From: Flavobacterium sp. TAB 87
Lineage (GTDB): Bacteria; Bacteroidota; Bacteroidia; Flavobacteriales; Flavobacteriaceae
Assembly: GCF_001529295.1 (NCBI RefSeq)
Contig: NZ_LLWK01000034.1
Location: 186,001-250,000, forward strand
Reading direction: 5' to 3'
Length of the DNA stretch: 64,000 bases
Positions 36,962-47,668 of the stretch are shown in pieces. Every line of letters starts with the position of its first letter. Within the stretch, counting starts at the first letter, position 1. The position numbers were made by a program, and so were the translations under genes. The notes below the pieces were generated by a model. The model was not told the DNA's origin. It did not search any database and was given only the letters and a program-made list of their open reading frames with translations.

Positions 36962-36976
36962 TTTTTTGCTCAAACT

Positions 36977-39808
36977 ATGTTAGAAAAAAACAATACCATT
37001 GAAGTTCTTGGCGCAAGAGTTCACAATCTAAAAAATATCGATATTGCCATTCCGAGGGAAAAACTTGTAGTAATTACGGGTCTTTCTGGTTCGGGAAAGT
37101 CATCTTTGGCGTTTGATACGATTTATGCCGAAGGACAACGCCGTTATGTAGAAACTTTCTCTGCTTACGCACGTCAGTTTTTAGGAGGCTTAGAACGTCC
37201 AGATGTTGATAAAATTGATGGACTTTCGCCGGTGATTGCCATTGAACAAAAAACGACTAGTAAAAGTCCGCGCTCGACCGTTGGAACGATTACAGAAATA
37301 TACGATTTCCTGCGCTTGCTTTATGCAAGGGCCGCCGACGCATACAGTTACAACACTGGCGAAAAAATGGTTAGCTACAGCGATGAACAAATAAAAGAAT
37401 TAATAACTACTGATTTTACTGGCAAGCGAATCAATATTTTAGCGCCTGTTATTAGAGCTCGTAAAGGGCATTATGCGGAGCTTTTTCAGCAAATTACCAA
37501 GCAAGGTTTCTTAAAGGTGCGCGTAAATGGTGGTATTCAGGACTTGGTTGGCGGTATGAAATTAGACCGTTACAAAACGCATGATATTGAAATTGTAGTC
37601 GATCGAATGGTTATTGATGAAACGCCCGATAATCAAAAAAGATTGTCTGAAAGTATCAATACCGCCATGCATCATGGAGAGAATGTATTGATGGTTTTGG
37701 ATCAAGACAGCAATGAAGTGCGCTATTTCAGTAGAAATTTAATGTGTCCTTCAACAGGAATCTCCTATCAAAATCCGGAACCCAATTTATTTTCGTTCAA
37801 CTCGCCAAAAGGCGCTTGTCCACATTGCAATGGCTTGGGAACTGTAAACGAAATTAATCCTAAAAAAATAATTCCAAATTCAAAACTATCTATAAAAGCT
37901 GGTGGACTAGCGCCTTTGGGCGAATATAAATCGTCTTGGATTTTCAAACAATTGGAAATTATTGGTGAGAAATTTGGTTTTAAACTAACCGATGCTATAT
38001 CCGTAATTCCAGAGGAAGCCATGCAAATGATTTTGCACGGTGGCAAAGATAAATTTACGATTAACTCAAAAGATTTAGGCGTAGCACGTGATTACAAAAT
38101 TGATTTTGAAGGTATTTCGAACTTTATTAAAAACCAGTTTGAAGAACAATCATCGACCGCAATAAAACGGTGGGCAAAAGAATTTATGGACGAAATAAAA
38201 TGTCCAGAATGCCACGGTTCAAGATTAAAAAAAGAAGCTTTGTTTTTTAAAATCGAAGGTAAAAATATAGCCGAATTGTGCGATATGGACATTTCTGATT
38301 TAACGGTTTGGTTCCAAGAATTGGACGCTCATTTATCTGATAAGCAAAAACGAATTGCTACTGAAGTCGTCAAAGAAATCAAAGACCGATTGAATTTTCT
38401 AATGAATGTAGGTTTGAATTATTTGGCTTTAAGCCGAAGTTCTAAATCACTTTCGGGTGGCGAAGCGCAACGCATAAGGTTGGCTACTCAAATTGGTTCC
38501 CAATTGGTTGGTGTCTTATATATTTTAGATGAACCAAGTATTGGTTTGCACCAACGAGATAACGAGAAATTGATTCATTCTCTGGAGCAATTGCGTGATT
38601 TAGGCAATTCTGTAATTGTGGTTGAACACGATAAAGACATGATTGAGCGCGCCGATTACGTAATTGATATTGGTCCAAAAGCAGGAAAATATGGTGGCGA
38701 AATTATAAGCAAAGGAACTCCGAAAGAACTTTTAGAACAACATACCATTACCGCTCAATATTTGAACGGCGAAATGAAAATTGAAATCCCTGAGAAAAGA
38801 CGCGAAGGAAATGGCAAATTTTTAAAACTAACAGGTGCAACAGGAAATAATCTTAAAAACGTTTCTATAGAATTGCCTTTAGGACAATTAATTGTGGTTA
38901 CTGGAGTTTCTGGAAGCGGCAAATCGACGTTGATTAATGAAACACTTTATCCAATTTTGAACGCCTATTACTTTAATGGTGTTAAAAAACCGAAACCGTA
39001 CAAAAAAATTGAAGGTTTAGAACATATTGACAAAGTAATTGCCATTGACCAAAGTCCGATTGGAAGAACGCCGCGTTCAAATCCAGCGACTTATACTGAA
39101 GTTTTTACCGAAATAAGAAATTTGTTTACAATGACTTCTGAAAGTATGATTCGCGGTTACAAAGCGGGTCGTTTTAGTTTCAATGTCAAAGGCGGTCGTT
39201 GCGAAACCTGCGAAGGATCTGGGGTTCGCACCATAGAGATGAACTTTTTGCCAGATGTTTATGTAGAATGTGAAACGTGTCAAGGTAAACGTTTCAATCG
39301 CGAAACCTTAGAAATTCGCTACAAAGGAAAATCGATTTCAGATGTATTAAACATGACCGTTGATGAAGCAGTTCCGTTTTTTGAACTGATTCCAAAAATT
39401 TATCGCAAAGTAAAAACGATTCAGGATGTAGGTTTGGGTTACATTACCCTTGGTCAACAAAGTACAACGCTTTCTGGTGGTGAAGCCCAACGTATTAAAT
39501 TGGCGGGCGAATTGTCTAAAAAAGATACCGGAAATACGTTTTATATTTTAGATGAACCTACCACAGGATTGCATTTTGAAGACATTCGGGTTTTAATGGA
39601 AGTCATTAATACATTGGTCAATAAAGGCAATACCATTTTGATTATTGAACACAATATGGATGTCATTAAATTGGCAGATTATATTATCGATATTGGTCCA
39701 GAAGGTGGAAAAGCGGGCGGACAATTGATCGCTAAAGGAACGCCAGAACAAGTAGCCAAGGTTAAAAAAAGTTACACAGCTCAATTTCTGAAAAAGGAAT
39801 TGTCGTAA
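36977..39808 (+). CDS. uvrA: UvrA, damage-recognition subunit of excision repair
   Basis: A 943-residue ABC-type ATPase that, with UvrB, finds bulky DNA lesions for nucleotide excision repair. Two nucleotide-binding domains are complete: Walker A motifs GLSGSGKSS (near the start) and GVSGSGKST (about residue 650), and signature motifs [15 protein letters not shown] and [16 protein letters not shown]. Zinc-binding Cys pairs are seen in [13 protein letters not shown] and in [10 protein letters not shown] with CETCQGKRF. The start at 36977 ([18 protein letters not shown]) fits the family and the promoter. It is a single gene. Confidence 0.98.
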   Translation: MLEKNNTIEVLGARVHNLKNIDIAIPREKLVVITGLSGSGKSSLAFDTIYAEGQRRYVETFSAYARQFLGGLERPDVDKIDGLSPVIAIEQKTTSKSPRSTVGTITEIYDFLRLLYARAADAYSYNTGEKMVSYSDEQIKELITTDFTGKRINILAPVIRARKGHYAELFQQITKQGFLKVRVNGGIQDLVGGMKLDRYKTHDIEIVVDRMVIDETPDNQKRLSESINTAMHHGENVLMVLDQDSNEVRYFSRNLMCPSTGISYQNPEPNLFSFNSPKGACPHCNGLGTVNEINPKKIIPNSKLSIKAGGLAPLGEYKSSWIFKQLEIIGEKFGFKLTDAISVIPEEAMQMILHGGKDKFTINSKDLGVARDYKIDFEGISNFIKNQFEEQSSTAIKRWAKEFMDEIKCPECHGSRLKKEALFFKIEGKNIAELCDMDISDLTVWFQELDAHLSDKQKRIATEVVKEIKDRLNFLMNVGLNYLALSRSSKSLSGGEAQRIRLATQIGSQLVGVLYILDEPSIGLHQRDNEKLIHSLEQLRDLGNSVIVVEHDKDMIERADYVIDIGPKAGKYGGEIISKGTPKELLEQHTITAQYLNGEMKIEIPEKRREGNGKFLKLTGATGNNLKNVSIELPLGQLIVVTGVSGSGKSTLINETLYPILNAYYFNGVKKPKPYKKIEGLEHIDKVIAIDQSPIGRTPRSNPATYTEVFTEIRNLFTMTSESMIRGYKAGRFSFNVKGGRCETCEGSGVRTIEMNFLPDVYVECETCQGKRFNRETLEIRYKGKSISDVLNMTVDEAVPFFELIPKIYRKVKTIQDVGLGYITLGQQSTTLSGGEAQRIKLAGELSKKDTGNTFYILDEPTTGLHFEDIRVLMEVINTLVNKGNTILIIEHNMDVIKLADYIIDIGPEGGKAGGQLIAKGTPEQVAKVKKSYTAQFLKKELS

Positions 39809-39949
39809 TTTTATCTCATTTTTTTACTATTTTTGGTTTGACAATAAGAACTAGAATTGCATTTTATTTAGGTATGCTGCTTCGTGCAATTTTATAAATA
39901 CCATGTAATTTTATTCAAGAAGTTTAAATGCAATTTAACTAGTTTATAA

Positions 39950-40480
39950 ATGGATATAGATATTGAAAATTTATTAAATGCCGAAAACTCGCATATTGTT
40001 AAGCTTCAGGAAATTGTAAAAAAAACACTTGAAGACGAAGAGCTAATCAATCAAAACCTTTTAAATCCTCCAAAAGAAATTTTGACAAGAGGACAAAGTG
40101 TTTCAGATAAAGTAGCTAGATTTGGGGGAAGCTGGGCTTTTATAATTTCATTTTTTATCATTTTAACGATTTGGATTATTTACAACGTCACAGCAGTTAA
40201 AGGTGACGCGTTTGATCCTTATCCTTTCATTTTGATGAACTTGATTTTGTCTTGTATCGCTGCACTGCAAGCACCAATAATCATGATGAGTCAAAACAGA
40301 CAAGAAGAAAAAGATCGTAAAAGAAGCGAAAACGACTATTTAATAAATCTAAAGGCAGAGTTAGAAATTAGATCGCTCGACCAAAAAGTGGATTTATTAC
40401 TGCAAGAACAAATTAAAATTCTTTTTGAAAGTCAAGCAAAGCAAATGGAAATTCTAAAAAAAATCGAAGCGAAATTATAA
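39950..40480 (+). CDS. DUF1003 membrane protein
   Basis: A 176-residue protein with two central membrane helices. The DUF1003 core is plain: SVSDKVARFGGSWAFIISFF, then IWIIYNV, then DPYPFILMNLILSCIAALQAP (quoted in parts) and MMSQNRQEEKDRKRSENDY. The C-terminus is a long coiled coil. The function of the family is unknown. It is 51 bases upstream of the LOG-family gene on the same strand, so co-transcription is likely. Confidence 0.9.
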   Translation: MDIDIENLLNAENSHIVKLQEIVKKTLEDEELINQNLLNPPKEILTRGQSVSDKVARFGGSWAFIISFFIILTIWIIYNVTAVKGDAFDPYPFILMNLILSCIAALQAPIIMMSQNRQEEKDRKRSENDYLINLKAELEIRSLDQKVDLLLQEQIKILFESQAKQMEILKKIEAKL

Positions 40481-40531
40481 TTATAATTTTAATTCGTAAA
40501 AATAAAAGATCGATAATAAAAATATAAAAGT

Positions 40532-41260
40532 ATGAGATTAGAGGATTTTGACAACGACGAAGAAAAAGTATTTCAGGATCGTTTGAAACAAAAAACATGG
40601 AATGAGATTCGTACCAACGACAGCTGGGCCATTTTTAAAATAATGGCAGAGTTCGTAAATGGATACGAAAATATGGGTAGAATTGGACCATGCGTGTCTA
40701 TTTTTGGATCAGCACGAACCAAACCGGATACTAAATATTACCTACTAGCAGAGAAAATTGCTTTTAAAATTAGCAAAGCAGGTTATGGTGTGATTACTGG
40801 TGGTGGTCCTGGAATTATGGAAGCTGGAAATAAAGGAGCTCATTTGGGTGGCGGAATTTCTGTTGGCTTGAATATTGAATTGCCTTTTGAGCAGCATTTT
40901 AATCCATATATTGATCAAGATAAAAACTTGAATTTTGATTACTTTTTTGTTCGAAAAGTGATGTTTGTCAAGTACTCACAAGGTTTTGTGGTAATGCCAG
41001 GTGGTTTTGGAACGTTAGATGAAATGTTCGAAGCAATTACTTTAATTCAAACAAAAAAAATCGGAAAATTTCCAATAATTTTAGTTGGAAGTTCTTTTTG
41101 GTCTGGACTAATGGATTGGATTAAAACGGTTATGATTGACACCGAACACAACGCAAGTCCAGAGGATATGGAATTGTTTAAAATTGTAGACACCGAAGAT
41201 GAAGTGGTTGAAATACTTGATAAATTCTATAGAAAATACGATTTAAGTCCGAATTTCTAA
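40532..41260 (+). CDS. LOG-family nucleotide phosphoribohydrolase
   Basis: A 242-residue TIGR00730/LOG-family enzyme, which releases bases from nucleoside 5'-monophosphates and is related to cytokinin-activating enzymes. It has the N-terminal FGSARTKPD, the nucleotide loop VITGGGPGIMEAGNKGA, and the diagnostic MPGGFGTLDEMFEAI (PGGxGTxxE). The substrate is often AMP in bacteria, but it is not proven here. It follows the DUF1003 gene and ends in a terminator. Confidence 0.92.
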   Translation: MRLEDFDNDEEKVFQDRLKQKTWNEIRTNDSWAIFKIMAEFVNGYENMGRIGPCVSIFGSARTKPDTKYYLLAEKIAFKISKAGYGVITGGGPGIMEAGNKGAHLGGGISVGLNIELPFEQHFNPYIDQDKNLNFDYFFVRKVMFVKYSQGFVVMPGGFGTLDEMFEAITLIQTKKIGKFPIILVGSSFWSGLMDWIKTVMIDTEHNASPEDMELFKIVDTEDEVVEILDKFYRKYDLSPNF

Positions 41261-41264
41261 TTTA

Positions 41265-41294
41265 AAAAAAGCTGTCTAAAAGGACGGCTTTTTT
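41265..41294 (+). terminator. Terminator of the LOG-family gene
   Basis: The hairpin AGCTGTC/GACGGCT with flanking A and T runs lies within 5 bases after the stop codon, with one G-U pair in the stem. Confidence 0.8.
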
Positions 41295-41340
41295 ACTTTA
41301 AAAGCAGTATTTTTAATTCGTCATCAAATATTGATTCTCA

Positions 41341-44175
41341 TTGAAATTAAATCTAAAAATTGCTTTTGTTTTTCTCTCATTGCTAGTTTCTACAAAGCAA
41401 TGGGCGCAACACTACTCTAAAATGTCACTATCGGTGAATTTAGAGTCCAAAACAATTCATGTATTACAAGATTTAACGTACTACAATGAAACTAACGATA
41501 CCTTAACTCAAATCGTTTTAAACGACTGGAACAATTCCTATTCAGATAAAAACACTCCGTTGGCCAAACGGTTTTCCGATGAGTTTTACCGGCCTTTTCA
41601 TTTGGCAAACGACAAAGAAAGAGGTGCAACAATTATACTAGCAGCAACGGATAGTAATGCCGCAAATATCAATTTTGAAAGAGCAGATAAACATCCAGAT
41701 GTATTGACTTTACAACTAGACGAGCCGTTATATCCCCATAAGAAAAAGATAATTCATTTGAGTTATATAGCAAAAATTCCGAGTGATCAATTTACTTCCT
41801 ACGGCTACACCTCGATTGGCGGTATGTCGTTAAAAAATTGGTTCCTTACTCCTGCACGGTACGAAAACAAACAATTTGTTGCATACAGCAATCTCAACTT
41901 AGACGATGCCGTAAATGCAAAATCAGATTATGAAGTTTCCGTTCGTGTACCAAATAATTGGCAATTAACTACCGATTTAAATACTGTAGATAAAGTTCAA
42001 GACTCTAATTTTTACACTCAAAATTTCGAAGGTAATAACCGTCTTGGTTTTAATTTATTTATCGAACGAAATACCTCCTTTTTAAATTTTACGAATACTA
42101 CTTTCTCAGTGTTAACCAATATTAAAACTACTCAAGTTGGTGACATACAAAAAGCAATTATTATTGATCAAGTTATGCAGTTTGCGCAAGAAAAATTAGG
42201 AAAATATCCTTTTGAAAATCTCACTGTTTCACAAGTTGATTATGATAGAAATCCGTTTTATGGTTTAAATCAATTGCCTTCTTTTTTAAGACCATTTACC
42301 AAAGAGTTTGTGTTCGAAATCACCTTCTTAAAAACATTTTTAAACAACTATCTTAAAACAACTATACAAGTTGACCAGCGAAAAGACAGTTGGATTGCAG
42401 ATGGATTACAGATTTATCTGATAATGCAATATATCGAGCAATACCATCCTGATCAAAATATGATGGGTAAATTGTCACATTTAAAATTAACGAGGAGATA
42501 CAAGTTATCTAAACTTAGTTTTAACGAACAGTTCAGTTACTATTACATGTTAATGGCACGAAAAAATTTAGATCAATCCTTAGGCACGCCAAAAAATAAT
42601 TTAATAAAATTTAACGAACAAATTGCGAGCAAATATAGAGCAGGATTGAGTTTAGCCTATCTTAATGATTATTTAGCTGAAGGAGTTGTACCCAAAAGTG
42701 TCAAACAATTTTACAATATAAATTTAAAAAAGCAAACTTCTGCCATTGATTTTGAAATTATTTTAAAGGATAACACGCCAAAAGATATCGACTGGTTTTT
42801 TACGACAATTATCGATTCGAGAGCTATAATCGATTATAAGTTTAGTGATTTACATCGCAATGAAACCAAAGACACAATACGTTTTAAAATAAAAAATAGA
42901 ACAAATACTTTCGTACCTATTCCAGTTTATGGTATGAAAAAGAACGAAATATTATTTAAAAAATGGCTCGAACCCAACGCTGCCGATACTACTTATACCT
43001 TTGCCAGAAAGGGCGCTACCAAAATTGTTTTGAATTATGAGAATGAAGTTCCTGAATATAATTTGCGTAACAACTGGAAATCGTTGCGAGGTTTTAAACT
43101 GTCCAACCGACCAGTAAAGTTTACTTTTTTAAAGGATCTGGAAGATCCAAATTACATTCAGATTTTGTACGTTCCTACTATTGGTTACAATTATTATGAC
43201 GGCTTTACTCCTGGCTTGCGGTTGAGCAATAAGACTATTTTAAACAAACCCATCACCTTCGACCTAAATCCTGCGTATTCCATCAAGGCACAAACCATTT
43301 CTGGATCAGGAAACTTAACTTTCAATCAAAATTACAGAAACAGTCGTTTGTACAATGCCAAATACTGGATAAGTGGCTCGTATTTTCATTATGTAGAAGA
43401 TGCTACGTACTTAAAAATCAACCCTTCGATCATGCTTAGTATTCGAGAACGGGATTTGAGAGACAATCGCAAGCAGCATATTTTAGTGCGACAAACCATA
43501 GTAAAAAGGGAAGAAAGTGCATTACTTACCGACAATACAAATCAGAACTACTCGATTTTTAATGCACGCTATTACAATACTAAAACTGAAATTACAAACC
43601 ATTTTAATTTTGTTCCAGAAATTCAGCTTTCACATAATTTTGGAAAATTAGCTACAGAAATAGAATATCGAAAATTATTTGAAAACAACCATCAACTTAA
43701 TTTACGATTGTATACTGGTACATTTTTATACAATAATACTACGACCGATTACTTTAGCTTTGCTGTTGATCGCCCGACCGACTATTTATTTGATTATGGT
43801 TATTACGGAAGATCTGAAAGTTCGGGTCTTTTTAGTCAGCAATACATTATGGCAGAAGGTGGTTTTAAATCAAAACTTGAGACGCCTTACGCCAACCAAT
43901 GGATTGGAACTATCAATGCTAGTTTTTCTATTTGGAATTGGATTGAAGCCTACAGTGACATTGGATTTATCAAAAACAAATACAAAAATCCTAAATTTAT
44001 TTACGATAGTGGAATTCGATTAAATTTAGTTACTGATTATTTCGAAATCTATTTTCCTGTGCACTCTAATTTAGGCTGGGAAGTCTCTGAATCTCATTAT
44101 AATGAAAAAATTAGATTCGTTGTTACGTTTTCGCCAAAAACATTAACCAATCTATTTACTAGAAAATGGTTTTAA
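41341..44175 (+). CDS. Degenerate M1 aminopeptidase fused to an outer-membrane barrel
   Basis: A 944-residue exported protein. The start is TTG at 41341: an in-frame TGA lies 9 bases upstream, the next Met is at residue 28, and only the TTG gives the signal peptide MKLNLKIAFVFLSLLVST. Residues about 30-450 follow the layout of M1 aminopeptidases (KYPFENLTVSQVDYDRNPF, then DSWIADGLQIYL, where M1 enzymes have WLNEG). The zinc site is lost: the HExxH position reads K331-T-F-L-N335 and the Glu is D354. From about residue 590 the sequence is an aromatic outer-membrane barrel ending in Phe. It is probably a binding or transport protein and not a protease. Confidence 0.75.
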   Translation: MKLNLKIAFVFLSLLVSTKQWAQHYSKMSLSVNLESKTIHVLQDLTYYNETNDTLTQIVLNDWNNSYSDKNTPLAKRFSDEFYRPFHLANDKERGATIILAATDSNAANINFERADKHPDVLTLQLDEPLYPHKKKIIHLSYIAKIPSDQFTSYGYTSIGGMSLKNWFLTPARYENKQFVAYSNLNLDDAVNAKSDYEVSVRVPNNWQLTTDLNTVDKVQDSNFYTQNFEGNNRLGFNLFIERNTSFLNFTNTTFSVLTNIKTTQVGDIQKAIIIDQVMQFAQEKLGKYPFENLTVSQVDYDRNPFYGLNQLPSFLRPFTKEFVFEITFLKTFLNNYLKTTIQVDQRKDSWIADGLQIYLIMQYIEQYHPDQNMMGKLSHLKLTRRYKLSKLSFNEQFSYYYMLMARKNLDQSLGTPKNNLIKFNEQIASKYRAGLSLAYLNDYLAEGVVPKSVKQFYNINLKKQTSAIDFEIILKDNTPKDIDWFFTTIIDSRAIIDYKFSDLHRNETKDTIRFKIKNRTNTFVPIPVYGMKKNEILFKKWLEPNAADTTYTFARKGATKIVLNYENEVPEYNLRNNWKSLRGFKLSNRPVKFTFLKDLEDPNYIQILYVPTIGYNYYDGFTPGLRLSNKTILNKPITFDLNPAYSIKAQTISGSGNLTFNQNYRNSRLYNAKYWISGSYFHYVEDATYLKINPSIMLSIRERDLRDNRKQHILVRQTIVKREESALLTDNTNQNYSIFNARYYNTKTEITNHFNFVPEIQLSHNFGKLATEIEYRKLFENNHQLNLRLYTGTFLYNNTTTDYFSFAVDRPTDYLFDYGYYGRSESSGLFSQQYIMAEGGFKSKLETPYANQWIGTINASFSIWNWIEAYSDIGFIKNKYKNPKFIYDSGIRLNLVTDYFEIYFPVHSNLGWEVSESHYNEKIRFVVTFSPKTLTNLFTRKWF

Positions 44176-44329
44176 AAAAGCATCAACTCTTCTATAATTT
44201 TATACTTTAACAAGATAAAAAGATAAAAAAATAAATATAATGTATTTTTTACATCGAATTTGTAAAAATAAATAAGGATAATTAAATTTAATTTATTTGA
44301 ATAAGTTAAAAAAATTCATTGTTTTTTGC

Positions 44330-44337
44330 TAAATTTG
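44330..44337 (+). promoter_or_regulatory. Bacteroidota -7 box (TAAATTTG)
   Basis: An exact TAnnTTTG match followed by C, 26 bases before the ATG of the E1 gene. Confidence 0.6.
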
Positions 44338-44363
44338 CATTTTAATAGAGATTCACTTCAATT

Positions 44364-46769
44364 ATGATAAAAGAGAAAACCAATAGTACGCTAACTTTCG
44401 AAGATTTTAAGACTGAAGTTCTAAACGATTACATTTTAGCGATGACCAGTCGCGAATGCAGTTTGCTTGGGCGTAAAGAAGTTTTGACGGGAAAGGCAAA
44501 ATTTGGAATTTTTGGTGATGGAAAAGAAGTCCCGCAATTGGCTTTGGCCAAAGCCTTTAAAAATGGTGATTTCCGTTCGGGTTATTATCGTGACCAGACT
44601 TTTATGATGGCTATTGGCCAATTGACTCCTGTTCAATTTTTTGCTGGTTTGTACGGAAATACAAATTTGGCCGAAGAACCAATGTCGGGCGGCAGACAAA
44701 TGGGCGGACACTTTGTAACGCACAGTTTAAATGAAGATGGTTCTTGGAAGAATTTAATGGAACAAAAAAATTCTAGCGCCGACATTTCTCCGACCGCAGG
44801 CCAAATGCCTCGTTTGTTGGGGCTGGCACAAGCTTCTAAAATATACAGACACGTTGAAGGCGTTAAAAATAAAGATACTTTTTCTAAGAATGGAAACGAA
44901 GTAGCCTGGGGAACTATTGGTAATGCTAGTACATCTGAAGGACTATTTTTTGAAACCATAAATGCAGCAGGAGTTTTGCAAGTTCCTATGGTAATGAGCG
45001 TTTGGGATGATGAGTATGGTATTTCTGTTCACGCCAAACATCAAACAACTAAAGAAAGTATTTCTGAAATTTTAAAAGGATATCAGAAAGAAGAAGGAAC
45101 TAATGGATATGAAATATTTGTAGTTAAGGGTTGGGATTATGCAGAACTGATTGCTACCTATGAAAAAGCAGGTACAATTGCTCGAGAAAATCATACTCCT
45201 GTTTTAATTCATGTTAAAGAACTTACTCAACCACAAGGACATTCAACTTCTGGCTCACACGAACGTTACAAAAGTACCGATCGTTTAGGTTGGGAAAAAG
45301 AATTTGACTGTATTCGTCAGATGCGTTTGTGGATGATCGCCATCAATATTGCTGCGCCAGAAGAGTTAGATGAAATTGACAATCGACTGAGAAAAGAGGT
45401 AATAGAATCTAAAAAATTGGCATGGAGTCAATTTATAGATCCAATTATTGAAGATCAAAAAGAATTAGTTGGTATTTTAGAACGCCTTGCAGACCAGAGT
45501 GTTAAAAAGGCAGAAATTTTAGAATATTCTAATAAATTAGCTGCTATAAAAGCACCGATTAAGAAAGAAATGCTAGTAGCAGCGCGCAAAATACATCGCT
45601 TTTTAATTAAGGAAACGAATAAAAAAGAGCTTTCTGATTGGATTGCTTCTTACATAAAAAAGACGCAAGGAACGTTTAGTAGTAATTTATTCTCAGAATC
45701 TGCATGGACGATTTCTTCGGTAGAAAAAGTACTTCCTGAATATAACACTGATAATAATTTAGTAGATGGTCGTATTATTATTCGCGATAATTTTGATGCT
45801 TTATTTACTAAATATCCTGAAGTTTTAATTTTTGGAGAAGATTCTGGAAACATTGGTGATGTAAACCAAGGTTTGGAGGGAATGCAAGAAAAATATGGAG
45901 AACTTAGAGTTGCCGATGTAGGTATTCGCGAAGCAACTATTTTAGGTCAAGGAATTGGAATGGCCTTAAGAGGGCTACGTCCAATTGCTGAAATTCAGTA
46001 TTTAGATTATTTATTATACGCTATTCAAATCATGAGTGATGATTTAGCGACTTTGCAATACCGCACTGTTGGTAAACAAAAAGCGCCGTTAATTATAAGA
46101 ACTCGTGGGCACCGATTAGAAGGGATTTGGCATTCGGGTTCTCCAATGGGAATGATTATCAATGCCATAAGAGGAATTCACGTTTTAGTACCAAGAAACA
46201 TGACCCAGGCAGCAGGTTTTTATAATACTTTATTAGAATGTGATGAGCCTGCTTTAGTAATAGAATGTTTAAATGGGTACCGTTTGAAAGAAGTTGCTCC
46301 TACTAATTATGGAGAATTTAAAACTCCGATTGGAGTGGTAGAAACTTTAAGAGTAGGAAAGGACATTACTTTGGTTTCTTATGGTTCGACACTACGATTA
46401 GTAGAACAAGCTGCTGAAGAATTAATGGAAATTGGTATCACCTGTGAAGTGATTGATGTGCAGTCTTTATTGCCTTTTGATGTGAGTCATGATATTGTAA
46501 AAAGTATTGCGAAAACAAATCGCTTGTTGATTATTGACGAAGATGTTCCTGGTGGAGCTTCTGCTTATATTTTACAACAGATTATTGAAAACCAAGACGG
46601 GTACCATCATTTGGATAGTAAGCCACAAACATTGACGGCAAAAGCACATCGTCCAGCCTATGGAACAGATGGTGATTATTTCTCCAAACCATCGTCAGAA
46701 GATATTTATGAAAAAGTACATGCAATGATGCATGAAGTAAATCCTGATAAATATCCAAGTATTTATTAA
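44364..46769 (+). CDS. Fused alpha-beta E1 of a 2-oxoacid dehydrogenase
   Basis: An 801-residue thiamine-diphosphate enzyme joining the alpha (about 1-400) and beta (about 460-801) E1 subunits, probably for branched-chain 2-oxoacids. The alpha part has SGYYRDQTFMMAIGQLTP and MSGGRQMGGHF. Its cofactor motif is unusual: GNASTSEG in place of GDGxTSEG, and DDEYGIS in place of NNGYAIS, so the two metal ligands are exchanged (N187 and D216). The beta part has GEDSGNIGDVNQG, GIREATILGQGIGMAL and VIDVQSLLPFD. The E2 and E3 partners are not in the window. A strong terminator follows. Confidence 0.9.
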   Translation: MIKEKTNSTLTFEDFKTEVLNDYILAMTSRECSLLGRKEVLTGKAKFGIFGDGKEVPQLALAKAFKNGDFRSGYYRDQTFMMAIGQLTPVQFFAGLYGNTNLAEEPMSGGRQMGGHFVTHSLNEDGSWKNLMEQKNSSADISPTAGQMPRLLGLAQASKIYRHVEGVKNKDTFSKNGNEVAWGTIGNASTSEGLFFETINAAGVLQVPMVMSVWDDEYGISVHAKHQTTKESISEILKGYQKEEGTNGYEIFVVKGWDYAELIATYEKAGTIARENHTPVLIHVKELTQPQGHSTSGSHERYKSTDRLGWEKEFDCIRQMRLWMIAINIAAPEELDEIDNRLRKEVIESKKLAWSQFIDPIIEDQKELVGILERLADQSVKKAEILEYSNKLAAIKAPIKKEMLVAARKIHRFLIKETNKKELSDWIASYIKKTQGTFSSNLFSESAWTISSVEKVLPEYNTDNNLVDGRIIIRDNFDALFTKYPEVLIFGEDSGNIGDVNQGLEGMQEKYGELRVADVGIREATILGQGIGMALRGLRPIAEIQYLDYLLYAIQIMSDDLATLQYRTVGKQKAPLIIRTRGHRLEGIWHSGSPMGMIINAIRGIHVLVPRNMTQAAGFYNTLLECDEPALVIECLNGYRLKEVAPTNYGEFKTPIGVVETLRVGKDITLVSYGSTLRLVEQAAEELMEIGITCEVIDVQSLLPFDVSHDIVKSIAKTNRLLIIDEDVPGGASAYILQQIIENQDGYHHLDSKPQTLTAKAHRPAYGTDGDYFSKPSSEDIYEKVHAMMHEVNPDKYPSIY

Positions 46770-46790
46770 TAAAGATCAGAATATCTTATA

Positions 46791-46832
46791 AAAAAAGAGA
46801 GCGAATTCTATCTAGAATTCGCTCTCTTTTTT
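46791..46832. terminator. Strong bidirectional terminator
   Basis: A near-perfect stem of about 18-20 bp (46791-46810 with 46813-46832), with A runs on the left and T runs on the right, lies between the E1 gene and the converging M48 gene and can serve both. Confidence 0.9.
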
Positions 46833-46849
46833 TATAAAATCAAATCTAT

Positions 46850-47668
46850 CTATTTAAAGATTACACCGTATTTTGCTGCTTCTGCTTTTGCACCTGGAAT
46901 TAATTTTTTCAAATTAGCAATACGAGTCGCATCTGAAGGGTGTGTACTCATAAATTCTGGTGGAGCACCTGCAGTATTAGATGCAGACATTCTTTGCCAA
47001 AATGCAATTGACTCCTCCGGATTGTATCCTGCAATTGCCATTAATGTCAAACCAATTTTGTCAGCTTCACTTTCATTACTACGATTAAATGGTAACATTC
47101 CACCTACTTCAGTACCAATTCCATATGCTTGTGCAAAAATAGCTCTTGTACTTTCAGATTTTCCACTAGTTGCCGCATCCAAAACGCCACCACCTATTTG
47201 TTGCAATTGTGCCGCACTCATTCGTTGTTGACCGTGATTCGCAAGTGCGTGTGCTACCTCATGCCCCATAACTGTTGCCATTCCGGCATCGTCTTTACAC
47301 ACTGGCATAATTCCAGAATAAAAAGCAATTTTACCTCCTGGCATACACCAAGCGTTTATTTCTTTGCTATCAATCAACTTATATTCCCATTGGTATCCAT
47401 TCAAATAGCCTTTGTATCCATTGGCATTCAACCATTTTTCTGAAGCTGCTTTAATCTTCATACCCACATTTTCAACACGCTTGGCATCTGTAGTTCCTGT
47501 AATCACTTTGTGCTCTGTCAAAAATTTATTATACTCCTGAAAAGAAGATGGGAAAATTTGACTGTCTGGCACTAATGCCAATGTACTTTTACCCGAAAAC
47601 GGATTTGTTGCACAAGATACAATTAGAGCACCAGCTCCTATTGCTAAAAATTTTAGTGTATTTTTCAT
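46850..47668 (-). CDS. M48-family lipoprotein metalloprotease
   Basis: A 272-residue lipoprotein protease of the M48 (HtpX/Oma1/LoiP-like) family. The lipoprotein signal ends in ALIVSCATNPFSGKSTL. The zinc motif is MGHEVAHALANHGQQR and the third ligand region is NESEADKIGLTLMAIAGY; FYSGIMPVCKDDAGMATV precedes the zinc site as usual. It should act at the inner face of the outer membrane or in the periplasm on misfolded envelope proteins. Two Cys residues at CMPGG and VCKDD could form a disulfide. It is a single gene. Confidence 0.94.
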   Translation of the reverse strand: MKNTLKFLAIGAGALIVSCATNPFSGKSTLALVPDSQIFPSSFQEYNKFLTEHKVITGTTDAKRVENVGMKIKAASEKWLNANGYKGYLNGYQWEYKLIDSKEINAWCMPGGKIAFYSGIMPVCKDDAGMATVMGHEVAHALANHGQQRMSAAQLQQIGGGVLDAATSGKSESTRAIFAQAYGIGTEVGGMLPFNRSNESEADKIGLTLMAIAGYNPEESIAFWQRMSASNTAGAPPEFMSTHPSDATRIANLKKLIPGAKAEAAKYGVIFK

